Below, in pieces: positions 30,414 to 37,667 of a stretch of 64,000 bases of DNA. The translations under genes were made by a program, and so were the position numbers. The notes under the pieces were generated by a model that saw nothing but the letters and a program-made list of their open reading frames with translations, was not told the DNA's origin and ran no database searches. The DNA is from Shimazuella kribbensis DSM 45090 (GTDB taxonomy: Bacteria > Bacillota > Bacilli > Thermoactinomycetales > Thermoactinomycetaceae). The stretch covers positions 74,112 to 138,111 of the forward strand of contig NZ_ATZF01000004.1 in assembly GCF_000428065.1 (NCBI RefSeq). Reading direction: 5' to 3'. Numbering within the stretch: the first letter of the stretch is position 1; the number at the start of each line of letters is the position of its first letter.

Positions 30414-30626
30414 ATGATTTTCTTAAAATTAGCACTTTTTCTTTTGCCAGTTGCAGCATTTTTCTTTGGAAAATTGTTGTATGTGGGTTTAAAACGAACG
30501 TATCACACACAACGTATTTCTATTCCAGGGTTAGGAATTTGGGTAGCTGGGTTGTTGATTGGTATTGTAATTATATTTTTATTGTTATTTACCTTTGGTT
30601 TTGGGATTGCCTATTGGCTTTTTTAA
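30414..30626 (+). CDS. small two-helix membrane protein
   Basis: 70 residues with hydrophobic segments at about 3-25 and 42-68, separated by KRTYHTQRISIPG. SD AGAGGAA sits immediately before the ATG. It is divergent from the secreted-protein gene at 29760 and convergent with its paralog at 30672. A decayed copy exists at 32305-32501. Function unknown. Confidence 0.6.
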   Translation: MIFLKLALFLLPVAAFFFGKLLYVGLKRTYHTQRISIPGLGIWVAGLLIGIVIIFLLLFTFGFGIAYWLF

Positions 30627-30631
30627 AAGAA

Positions 30632-30660
30632 AAACCCTCTTGGACATAAAGAGAGGGTTT
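30632..30660. terminator. bidirectional terminator
   Basis: AAACCCTCT (30632-30640) with AGAGGGTTT (30652-30660), A-run before and T-run within. It serves the genes at 30414 (+) and 30672 (-). Confidence 0.8.
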
Positions 30661-30671
30661 CAAGTCGTGCT

Positions 30672-31025
30672 TTAGTCATAAAACTTGACATGAGCAATAC
30701 CAGAATTAGGGTTCTTTTTCAAGTATAGCTCTGCTCGGTTTCCTTCCAAGTATCGATTAATATTTCGAAATACAGCGCATTTCCCTTTGGACAAAGTTTT
30801 TGTTCCAATTTCGTCGTCTTTAAAAGAATCATCTTCATACAAAGTATAATAACCACTCGGACCACTTACCAAGCAGATTTTAAAATCTCCGCCACCAGAT
30901 TTGATGATTTTACTTCTTACTTTAAATTTGTCTTCCCCAACAGCTTCCCATTTTCCATTTGCAAAGGCGCTTGTAAATGGAAGACATAGTGTTAAGGTAA
31001 GGACAAGAGTCAACACTTTTTTCAT
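30672..31025 (-). CDS. small secreted protein, paralog of 29760-30158
   Basis: 117 residues: signal peptide MKKVLTLVLTLTLCLPFTSAFA, then mature VGEDKFKVRSKIIKSGGGDF, ICLVSGPSGYYTLYEDD, SKGKCAVFRNINRYLEG and IAHVKFYD. It is the second copy of the family in this window. I start it at 31025, where AAAGGGG is upstream. Function unknown. Confidence 0.7.
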   Translation of the reverse strand: MKKVLTLVLTLTLCLPFTSAFANGKWEAVGEDKFKVRSKIIKSGGGDFKICLVSGPSGYYTLYEDDSFKDDEIGTKTLSKGKCAVFRNINRYLEGNRAELYLKKNPNSGIAHVKFYD

Positions 31026-31294
31026 GGAGCATCTACCCCTTTGTGTAGAGTAATAGTTCGTAGATGAATTATACAAACTATTCAAATATAATAGAAGTCA
31101 TAAACAGTTATTTTTGCTATTAACATTATCGATTACTCTTTCAATGATTTTCGATTTGCAATGGAATCATTATTTTTGATTATTGATAGTTATGCTTTTG
31201 TGAAGGTTAACAAGTGATGAATGAATATAAATTGTATTTTGAATGTTTTATGACAACATGAGAATAAAGTTGATAATCGATATAACTGGAAAAC

Positions 31295-31334
31295 AAGAAC
31301 CCTCTCGCCACTTTATGATGGGAGGGGGTTCTTT
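31295..31334. terminator. hairpin before cassette
   Basis: AAGAACCCTC with GAGGGGGTTCTT (one bulge) and T-rich flanks on both sides. It lies left of the foreign segment that begins with the hairpin at 31367. The 31026-31294 region is AT-rich and holds nothing I can name. Confidence 0.5.
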
Positions 31335-31366
31335 CTTTTTTATATGATCGATTATTGTATACACGG

Positions 31367-31398
31367 GGTGCAGTGATCTATTTATAGATCACTGCACC
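31367..31398 (-). terminator. perfect 14-bp hairpin at end of minus-strand cassette
   Basis: GGTGCAGTGATCTA and its exact complement flank a TTTA loop. It would end the minus-strand transcript coming from 32056. A similar GGTGCAG-type hairpin ends the next cassette at 32753. Confidence 0.65.
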
Positions 31399-31738
31399 AG
31401 GTCGACCTTGTCTAAAGTGTGTATCGAAGGATGAACCACCTATGCAACTTCGGACAAGCGGGACTTTGAAGTTTGTTCCCACTTCAAACTATAAATGCTG
31501 ATCAGCGATGCTGACTAGCAACCCTTCCTATCAGCCAGTAACCTACGACTGGGTTCGGCGAATCCCATTTTGATGATTATGTTGTAGTATCAGCGGACGA
31601 TGCTAGGTTAGGATGAAGTTGGGGCTGGTTTTTATCACCGACTTGAAGTACATGACCTCAAGCCGGCCAACGATGCAGCTTCACTCAGCTGTTCCTTCCG
31701 AAATCAGGAAAAGCGATTACGGGTTGGGTGTCTGGCAC
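31399..31738 (-). other. GC-richer non-coding tail of cassette
   Basis: About 340 bases, clearly less AT-rich than native spacers, without a long frame. Inverted repeats such as TTTGAAGT with ACTTCAAA (about 31465-31490) and GATCAGC/GCTGATC-like segments near 31500 suggest RNA structure. It could be a decayed gene or a long 3' UTR of the 31739-32056 gene. Confidence 0.35.
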
Positions 31739-32056
31739 TCAGTTAATCTGGAAGTGATCTTCCAAACTGAAAACAAGGGTTACGTAGGTTTCTCCTAGTA
31801 GCCACTCGATCATCACTTGGTCAGTGGAAGGTTTCATAACCTTGATCAACACACCAGAACCTTCGTAGTCTTCATCGCATGAAATATCTCCCTTTCCACT
31901 GATTGTCCTTCCTTCAGTGATAACAAAGTGGAAAGTTGCTCCGTGGAATACAAGGGGACCGGACCCGACTTCACATTCTCTGACAACAATCTTACTGCCT
32001 TGGTCATCAAGGAGAAGGGCGAGTTGTTCATTTTCTACTGTGAGCTTACCGATCAT
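31739..32056 (-). CDS. foreign-looking orphan protein, all-beta pattern
   Basis: 105 residues, acidic. A regular alternation suggests all-beta structure (MIGKLTVENEQLALLLDDQG, SKIVVRECEVGSGPLVF, FHFVITEGRTI, GVLIKVMK, VMIEWLLGETYVTLVF). ATG 32056 has SD TAAGGA. A TATAAT on the minus strand at 32092-32097 could be its -10. Composition is richer in G+C than neighbours. It sits inside the duplicated secreted/membrane gene unit, which argues for insertion. Family not recognised. Confidence 0.55.
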   Translation of the reverse strand: MIGKLTVENEQLALLLDDQGSKIVVRECEVGSGPLVFHGATFHFVITEGRTISGKGDISCDEDYEGSGVLIKVMKPSTDQVMIEWLLGETYVTLVFSLEDHFQIN

Positions 32057-32304
32057 AGGAATTCCTTAGTTTGGAGGGAGTTTTCCATTCAATTATACTA
32101 GATAAGAAAAAAATTTCCGTCTAAGAATAGGAGTAACTCAGGGAAATAGGAAATAAAAGCAAAGTACTTCTTATCTTCCTTGTTATCATTTTCCTCTGCG
32201 TAACTTATTCTGTATTTTTATATTTCAATGCAATGGAGGGGGATAAGAAGTTGAAGGTCTAAATTTTTGTATGTGATCTGAAAAAGAGGAAAGAGGTAAC
32301 GAAG

Positions 32305-32501
32305 ATAATTTTCTAAAAATTAGAACGTTTTTTTGTCGATATCTAGGTAGGTTGTTATAGGTGAGTTTGAAAAGAACATATAACACACAATTTCTTATTC
32401 AGGGTTAGGGATTGGGTAGATGGCTTATTGATCGGGATTATTATTATCTTTTTATTACTATTTACCTTTGGTTTTGGGATTGCTTTTTGGATTTTTCAAC
32501 A
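32305..32501 (+). pseudogene. decayed copy of the small membrane protein gene at 30414
   Basis: Aligns with 30414-30626 over most of its length: the upstream AAGAGG..AGAGGTAAC, the codons for LKRTY.TQ, GIVIIFLLLFTFGFGIA and the terminator all recur. The start ATG is ATA here (32305), and there are deletions and frameshifts in the first half. Confidence 0.75.
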
Positions 32502-32505
32502 CAAG

Positions 32506-32532
32506 AACCTCTCTGTATACTTAAGAGAGGTT
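32506..32532 (+). terminator. terminator, copy of the one at 30632
   Basis: AACCTCTCT (32506-32514) with AGAGAGGTT (32524-32532), at the same place relative to the pseudogene as the 30632 hairpin has to its gene. The remainder to 32752 is AT-rich and empty. Confidence 0.65.
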
Positions 32533-32752
32533 TTCACTGACAATTGCAAAATCGGGGAATTTATATAGGATGTTCGATAAAGGTTGTTATGCTATGAATA
32601 GATCATTTTATATGTTATTTAATTTTATTATTTTTTACGATGCGCCTTTTTAAAGTGTAAACCTTCTGTATGACAAGTTATATTAATAAAAAATCCCCTC
32701 CATTTATTTGGAAGAGGATTCTTATTATATATGGTAGATCATTATAGGCGGG

Positions 32753-33189
32753 GGTGCAGCTAGGAGCTGCACCGTCTGCCTCAATTGTATTGTGATTGGT
32801 CATCGCGAACAACCAATGTACACAAGCCAAAATGAGTCAGACATCCCAATCAATTGGCCTCGACAGAAGTACGGGGACGTCATTCCGTCAATCCGTCGAG
32901 CAACCAGCTAATCGGGTGGTGGCCGGCCCTAGACCGGCTGAAGTAAACGCATCGTATCCTGCTTTCTTTCGCTCGCTTTTCCTTGGGACCAGGAATAGGT
33001 ACCTAAGGCGGATGAGAATGCAGGGTCACTGCGGATCCTTGTCTCTCGTTGGGCGGAGTTCACTGTTAGTCATCTCGGCGTCAATGAAACAGGATTTCAC
33101 GGCGGTGAACGAGGCAACGTTACCTTCCAAGTCGTCGGGTCTTTGCAGGCCTGTACCTGTATTATATATTCATTTGAAGAGAACGACAA
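32753..33189 (-). other. foreign GC-rich transcription unit without a clear long gene
   Basis: On the minus strand TTGTCG (33184-33189) and TATAAT (33161-33166) are 17 bases apart, and the unit ends in a GGTGCAGCT / AGCTGCACC hairpin (32753-32773), predicting an RNA of about 400 bases. Sequence between is GC-rich. The best minus frame gives a protein-like stretch (LEGNVASFTAVKSC, then NSELRPTRDKDPQ) but only short start-to-stop pieces. The longer plus frame is Ser/Arg-rich and spans into native DNA, so I reject it. Either a small RNA or a broken cassette gene. Confidence 0.4.
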
Positions 33190-33214
33190 GTAGGATAATT
33201 AAAAAAATAGACAA

Positions 33215-33781
33215 TTATTTACGATATACAAACTCATCAATTATTTCGAAAGGGAGATGATCACTTACATGCTCATTGTAGTGGGCTGTATAAATGATTC
33301 CATGTTCATCAATCAAAAATTCAGCAGGAAGACGATTGAAGTTGGAACCTTCCTCGTGTACAAGTGAGAAACCGGCAGCTTCTGCTTTCGTGGTGAGAGC
33401 TTTCACTTTTTCTTCATCCTTAAGCAATGCATCCATTTTCTCTTTTGATGTTTCTACCGAGTATAGATCATAGATTTCTGCTTTTGGATCTGCTAGCAAA
33501 GGAAAAGGAGCTTGTTGTGTGCCTACATGAGCATGTACGTTTTCAACGGGTGATTCGAAAAGAGCAATGATTTCCAAACCTTGTTTGTTCCATTCTGGGA
33601 ATCGATTGATGAGTTGATGTACATGTAGATTGCATAGTGCACAAGCAGCATTGCGAAAAAATGCAACAAGTACTTTTTTTCCACGTGTATTCTCTAGAGA
33701 AATGGTTTGTCCGTTCTGATCTACACCATGAAATGTTGGTGCGAGGTCTCCGTTTTGTAAGTTTTTTATCAATTGGCTCAT
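33215..33781 (-). CDS. peroxiredoxin-like (AhpC/TSA) thiol protein
   Basis: 188 residues with a thioredoxin-fold redox domain. GDLAPTFHGVDQNGQ is followed by strand VLVAFFRNAACALCNLHVHQL, where CALC is the redox CxxC, then EIIALFESP and FPLLADPKAEIYDLYSVE. This pattern fits peroxiredoxin-like proteins of the AhpC/TSA superfamily that reduce peroxides. It is on the same strand as, and 57 bases after, the Crp/Fnr gene. A TGTGAC-CTA-GTCACA palindrome lies between them. Confidence 0.8.
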   Translation of the reverse strand: MSQLIKNLQNGDLAPTFHGVDQNGQTISLENTRGKKVLVAFFRNAACALCNLHVHQLINRFPEWNKQGLEIIALFESPVENVHAHVGTQQAPFPLLADPKAEIYDLYSVETSKEKMDALLKDEEKVKALTTKAEAAGFSLVHEEGSNFNRLPAEFLIDEHGIIYTAHYNEHVSDHLPFEIIDEFVYRK

Positions 33782-33832
33782 CTCCTAATAGGAAGTTATA
33801 TTGCTATATTAGTTGGTGGAGAGATTTTCTTC

Positions 33833-33847
33833 TGTGACCTAGTCACA
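33833..33847. promoter_or_regulatory. Crp/Fnr-type palindrome between regulator and peroxiredoxin genes
   Basis: TGTGACCTAGTCACA is a perfect palindrome around a central T. It resembles the Crp/Fnr box TGTGA-N6-TCACA but with N5. It overlaps the last two codons and stop of the Crp/Fnr gene and lies about 52 bases upstream of the peroxiredoxin ATG. Confidence 0.45.
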
Positions 33848-34495
33848 TAAATCTTCTAATTTTTTTCTATGTATTATTTTTATTTGTCCACGACCTGTTT
33901 CTATCCAACCTGCCTTACGAAAACGTTGTAAGGTTCTACTTGCCACTTCTCTAGCAGTATGGATTTCCAATGCAAGTTCTTGATGGGTAAGAGTGACAAG
34001 CGGGTGTTGCTCTGTACTTCTATTTAATAATAATTTGGCAATGCGCTCTTCAACCGGCTCTTCATGTCGATGGTGTAAGTGTTCACTCATACGAAGCATG
34101 CCTGTAAATAGTCCGCCAAAAACGGTTTGACGTATGGGAGGATGATGCAGCAGCCAAGTAAGAAAACTGCTTTTTTGTACATATAAAACGACTACATCAC
34201 TGATCGATAAAATAGAGCCCGGATAATCCCTGCTACTTAATCCGCTTAACGTTAAAAATCCGCAAACTTCTCCCGCAGATAATGTATTGCATGCCAATTC
34301 TTCTCCATTTTCTTTTATTAATGTAATTTGGGCTGTTCCACTTAGTAGAAACATGCTATAGACTTCAGCATCTTTTTGTTCAAAAAAGCAGGTTCTAGCT
34401 GGATATTTTCGGATGTTTGGTTTGGCCATTTCCCATTCTTGTGCACTCAAACAACGGAAGCTTGGGAAAACGTTAAGTAGATCGGTATGTTTCAT
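33839..34495 (-). CDS. Crp/Fnr-family transcriptional regulator
   Basis: 218 residues: N-terminal cyclic-nucleotide-binding-like beta roll (about 20-120), long dimer helix (MSEHLHHRHEEPVEERIAKLLL) and C-terminal winged HTH (TLTHQELALEIHTAREVASRTLQRFRKAGWIE). No N-terminal Cys cluster for an FeS centre is seen, so it is not a classical oxygen-sensing Fnr. It probably controls the peroxiredoxin gene downstream. SD GGGGG lies before the ATG. Confidence 0.85.
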   Translation of the reverse strand: MKHTDLLNVFPSFRCLSAQEWEMAKPNIRKYPARTCFFEQKDAEVYSMFLLSGTAQITLIKENGEELACNTLSAGEVCGFLTLSGLSSRDYPGSILSISDVVVLYVQKSSFLTWLLHHPPIRQTVFGGLFTGMLRMSEHLHHRHEEPVEERIAKLLLNRSTEQHPLVTLTHQELALEIHTAREVASRTLQRFRKAGWIETGRGQIKIIHRKKLEDLCD

Positions 34496-34902
34496 AATAG
34501 CAAGACCCCCTTATTCTGTTGTCATTTTACTATAGAAGAGAGAATGGGTTTTCAGTATATACGGGCCAAGATAAAAGGGATTTCACGTGGTACGCTCGCG
34601 CGTCTGGTCTAGAGCTTACAACGCGGTGTAACTTCTCACCGATATAATGGAGCGCTACACCGTCATCGGCTGCGTAACCGATTTTGAAAGGGGATATTTT
34701 TTAAGTGTTGAAATTGCATATGTTTAAGGAATTCAAGACTTATTAACACTTGTTGAGGATTTATAACTAGTACAGATAGATACTTATCATATAGTTGAAA
34801 CACATTCATGCACCACCTTAAAAATCTTAATTATATAAAGATAAGTCCCTATATCTAAGGAAAATTCACAATAGAAATGTTTCTACTAATAGGCAAATCT
34901 TA
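34496..34902. other. intergenic region with a short GC-rich patch
   Basis: Mostly AT-rich. A GC-richer patch of about 110 bases (34585-34695) includes GGTGTA at about 34622 with TACACC near 34654, and no gene. It may be another remnant of foreign DNA. Confidence 0.3.
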
Positions 34903-34938
34903 TATAATGTACATACCTACAAGCCTAGGGAGGCTACC

Positions 34939-35409
34939 GTGAGTGACTTCAGGTCCCTGCTCCACCTGACGAGCGCGAGCGCCGCTAATGCGGTGTCCAC
35001 GATCGATCTGTTCAACAAGTACCTCGAGTCGAAACTGGCTCTCGAACTCGAACTCAATATGCGGCAGGCCATCTGGTTGCTTGGCGATTTGGTTCGAGGT
35101 TATCTGCTCCCCAAGGGGGTCGAGCAGATGAAGGTCGAGCCGGGAGCTGAGGCTCAAACCTGGCCCTGGGTCGATGGATTTCGCAACGACATCAAGAAGG
35201 TAAGGGATCTATACGAACCACTCTCCCAGTTCAAGGGTCGGGCCCCGTTCTGGCCAACTATCTCGGGAACCCTCACCGCGCTCATGAAGTACGAGAAGCC
35301 CCATCTGTTGGTGTCACGCGCTCCGTGCATTATAGGAGAAAATAAGCCACATCTTTACAAAATCAAACTTTTATCAAAACTGCTTCTGCAATACAAAGTA
35401 CCTCTATAG
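34939..35409 (+). CDS. foreign-looking orphan protein, 3' end lost
   Basis: From GTG 34939, with SD GGGAGG and a TATAAT at 34903-34908. About 130 residues are GC-rich in codon use and mainly helical (SAANAVSTIDLFNKYLESKL, LNMRQAIWLLGDLVRGYLLP, GTLTALMKYEKPHLLV). At about 35328 the composition drops abruptly to AT-rich, and the frame runs on for some 25 unrelated codons to a stop at 35409. The gene is therefore probably truncated by a junction with native DNA. A GCGAG/CTCGC hairpin followed by T's at about 35600 could be its displaced terminator. Family not recognised. Confidence 0.55.
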   Translation: MSDFRSLLHLTSASAANAVSTIDLFNKYLESKLALELELNMRQAIWLLGDLVRGYLLPKGVEQMKVEPGAEAQTWPWVDGFRNDIKKVRDLYEPLSQFKGRAPFWPTISGTLTALMKYEKPHLLVSRAPCIIGENKPHLYKIKLLSKLLLQYKVPL

Positions 35410-35730
35410 AAATCAGGATTACGCAAAATAATCCCATCGTCTTTTCTTCAACTTTGTGATTCCTGAAATAATGCTCTACTTTGTCCCCATTCAGATTTTC
35501 ATGAATCTTACATAGATTAATTAATAATTCCACTTGAGCAAATTCATAATAGAAATATCCAGCCACAGTCATGAGACACAAAGAAGCTGTTTGACTTCAT
35601 CGAGCGAGACACTCGCCCAGGTTTTTCTATATACTAAAAAAGTGGAATTTTCATATATTTGAGGTGGAGTACATTAAAAAGTCAACCTCTGTGACCTCTC
35701 ATACTTCTATTCTTCTACCTATTAGTTCTA

Positions 35731-36293
35731 TCACCATAACGCCCACTCTAATTGTTGATGTAAAATCTCTAAATGTGTATAATCCCCGTGTTTTATAATT
35801 GTTTTTTCGTCTGTAGTATCAAAAATGGTAGGGTATTGTTTCGCTTCTGTCTGGTTATATCGTTGCCACATCCACGATATATCTTCCATTAAATGTGGAA
35901 TATGGGCAGAAAACATAATCCCGCTCATATTCACACCAATCGTTTGATTTTCTAAGTGATCGACGTTTTTCCCCTCTTCTTCCATTTGCCACATGTCTGT
36001 AAAGAACGAAATAGAGTTAGTCGGGAATCCTAACACATGCCCAAGATTGCGGACGTATTCTGTTGAATTTATTTGTACACCTTCCATAAGATTTATATAA
36101 TCTTGTTTTTCTTTTTCCGAGTGGAAAAATAGGTACCCATCACCTAAAATATTGTGTGGATAAACATAGGGATAACCAGCAGCTAATAAGCGGTCTAACC
36201 ACGGTTTTAACCTTGGATTCCCTTTTGGCTCGTGCAAGTTGGTTTATAACCAAATAGAAATGCGTCTTCTGGCCTGATTTCGGTAAATTTCAT
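35731..36293 (-). pseudogene. frameshifted paralog of the 36436-36963 gene
   Basis: The start ATG at 36293 (SD AGAGGTGATT) reads KFTEIRPEDAFLFGYKPT. The frame then shifts at about 36238, and the rest continues from HEPKGNPRLKPWLDRLLAAG to the stop at 35731. Comparison with its neighbour (FLLGMKPAHYGN..) shows the two halves belong together; one lost base explains it. Shared pattern: YPYV, then DxYLFF, LGxxLGxP and FF. If translated from TTG 36237, a 168-residue product lacks the N-terminus. Function unknown. Confidence 0.65.
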
Positions 36294-36340
36294 TGAATCA
36301 CCTCTATAAAAAGGAGAGTAGGCTAGCGAGTAAAAGTAGT

Positions 36341-36431
36341 ACAGTTGCGAACCATTCAGAGCACCTTCAGGGGCTGGTCAGTAATAAAGGCTTTCAGCCG
36401 CAGAGCAAACCACCCGTGTGAACGGGTGGTT
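36341..36431. repeat. stem-loop segment, possible transposon end
   Basis: A GC-richer stretch ending in AACCACCCGT / ACGGGTGGTT (36408-36431, four-base loop). It includes CGGCTG.. and CAGCC-type pairing before it. This layout (structured region then a terminal subterminal hairpin) recalls the right end of IS200/IS605 elements, but no transposase or TnpB gene is present. Confidence 0.3.
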
Positions 36432-36435
36432 GTGA

Positions 36436-36963
36436 TTATGCAATTATTTGTTGTTGCTGAATACGTTTTATTTCGTTTAGTCGCTCGATATCGTATCTTA
36501 TTACAGGGTAAAGACTTGTATTAACCATTATTTTCATATCTTCCTGTTCTGTGTAGCGATCCCATAACCATATAGCGTTTTCTACCAAATCATCTACATG
36601 ACTAACGCAACGGATACCTGCATAGTGAATAGCTAGTCTGTATGATTCCAAGCTTGTTCGACTCATACAGGTAGCAAAAAAGCGTGCAGCAGCCGGAGGA
36701 TATCCCAGTGTTACCCCTAATAGCTTATGAAATTCGGGAGAACGGGGTTTGACATTTTTCAGCTTGTCCAGAAACTCATTTTTTAGTTCATTGTTTTGGA
36801 AGAAAAGAAAGTAATCATCATCTGAAATATCTATACCGTTTGTCACATAAGGGTAACGCTTAAGCTTGTCTATATACTTCATAGTGGTGGGGCATCCAGT
36901 ATTACCATAATGAGCAGGTTTCATCCCCAATAAAAAAGCGTCAACATCAACTAATCTAGCCAT
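36436..36963 (-). CDS. unknown protein, intact copy of a local gene pair
   Basis: 175 residues from ATG 36963 (SD AGAGGTGTT). Soluble, helical: ARLVDVDAFLLGMKPAHYGN, YPYVTNGIDISDDDYFLFFQ, EFHKLLGVTLGYPPAAARFF and a C-terminal helix with WLWDRYTEQ. The gene at 35731-36293 is a frameshifted copy with the same leader. An ATACGGTAT box upstream (37257-37265), shared with the HTH-TPR regulator region, suggests co-regulation. I do not recognise the family. Confidence 0.6.
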   Translation of the reverse strand: MARLVDVDAFLLGMKPAHYGNTGCPTTMKYIDKLKRYPYVTNGIDISDDDYFLFFQNNELKNEFLDKLKNVKPRSPEFHKLLGVTLGYPPAAARFFATCMSRTSLESYRLAIHYAGIRCVSHVDDLVENAIWLWDRYTEQEDMKIMVNTSLYPVIRYDIERLNEIKRIQQQQIIA

Positions 36964-37035
36964 AATAACACCTCTATATATTGAATAAGGAACTACCCAC
37001 AAAAGATAGTTCCTTATTATAACCAATTTTCCTCT

Positions 37036-37160
37036 TTATCTTTTTAGTTTGTTACCACGGGAATCGAAAAAGTCCCCACAATCTTGGCAACCATAGTTTC
37101 CATCTTCTGTTTTCACTACTTTATCCGTTTTTCCACAGTTTGGACATTTTGGCTGCTCAT
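37036..37160 (-). pseudogene. small zinc-ribbon protein, frameshifted at its start
   Basis: A minus frame encodes EQPKCPNCGKTDKVV, then YGCQDCGDFFDSRGNK, a two-CxxC zinc ribbon. The only good start, ATG 37158-37160 with SD AAGGTGG, is in a different frame. One base near 37155 must have been lost, or a non-standard start is used. It lies directly upstream of the 36436-36963 gene. Confidence 0.55.
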
Positions 37161-37257
37161 TTTTACCCCACCTTATTAGGAATTATTTATATTGAATCTA
37201 ACAATAGTTTATTGAATAAATAAAATAGTGGCAATATCAATATTTTCTGATTATTAT

Positions 37258-37265
37258 ACGGTATA
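37258..37265. promoter_or_regulatory. ATACGGTAT box, copy 1
   Basis: The sequence TATACGGTATA includes the odd-centred palindrome ATACGGTAT (about 37256-37264). The same word occurs at 39071-39078 and, degenerate, at 39019-39027 near the HTH-TPR regulator. Confidence 0.5.
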
Positions 37266-37443
37266 TTAATGGGATAATTGGATATTTTACAATAAAAAGG
37301 GAAATCAACAGTAAATGCGATATGTTTTTACTGTAGTTTACTTTATGTTTTTTCTATATAATAATAGCTTTTTTTCTTCTGATGTTTTGTAGAATCCGTG
37401 TTTCTCATGAAATCAATAGCCGATTTCTTTGGGTTATTGAAAC

Positions 37444-37600
37444 AAGAGAGATGCATTATGATGTGAAATACACAATGTAAGAGGATTTGAAAATAGCTAT
37501 TGAAAATTATATCCATTACTACAACAACAAACGGATAAAACAAAAACTGGAAGGAATGAGCCCTATCCAATACAGGATACATTCCAACCAGTTTGCTGCT
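37444..37600 (+). mobile_element. IS3-family (IS150-like) transposase C-terminal remnant
   Basis: The segment EDLKIAIENYIHYYNNKRIK, followed by QKLEGMSPIQYRIHSNQ, is the conserved end of the IS3 orfB DDE transposase. Upstream, IADFFGLLKQE in another frame (about 37408-37440) is the preceding conserved piece, so the gene is broken by stops and frameshifts. The element is inactive; no terminal repeats were identified. Confidence 0.8.
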
Positions 37601-37667
37601 TTATTCTTAGTCCAACTTTTGGGGTTCAGTATAAAAAGGAGTTTTTCAGTGTGTATCAGGTTCTCCT

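Noticed and set aside
31613..31798. 61-codon plus-strand frame
   Set aside because: Antisense to the end of the 31739-32056 gene and its tail; no SD.
32796..33260. 154-codon plus-strand frame
   Set aside because: Runs from foreign GC-rich DNA into the 3' end of the peroxiredoxin gene and opposes a minus-strand promoter; no SD.
35363..35581. 72-codon minus-strand frame
   Set aside because: Some protein-like character, but no SD, no family, and it overlaps the run-on end of the truncated cassette gene; may be a fragment.
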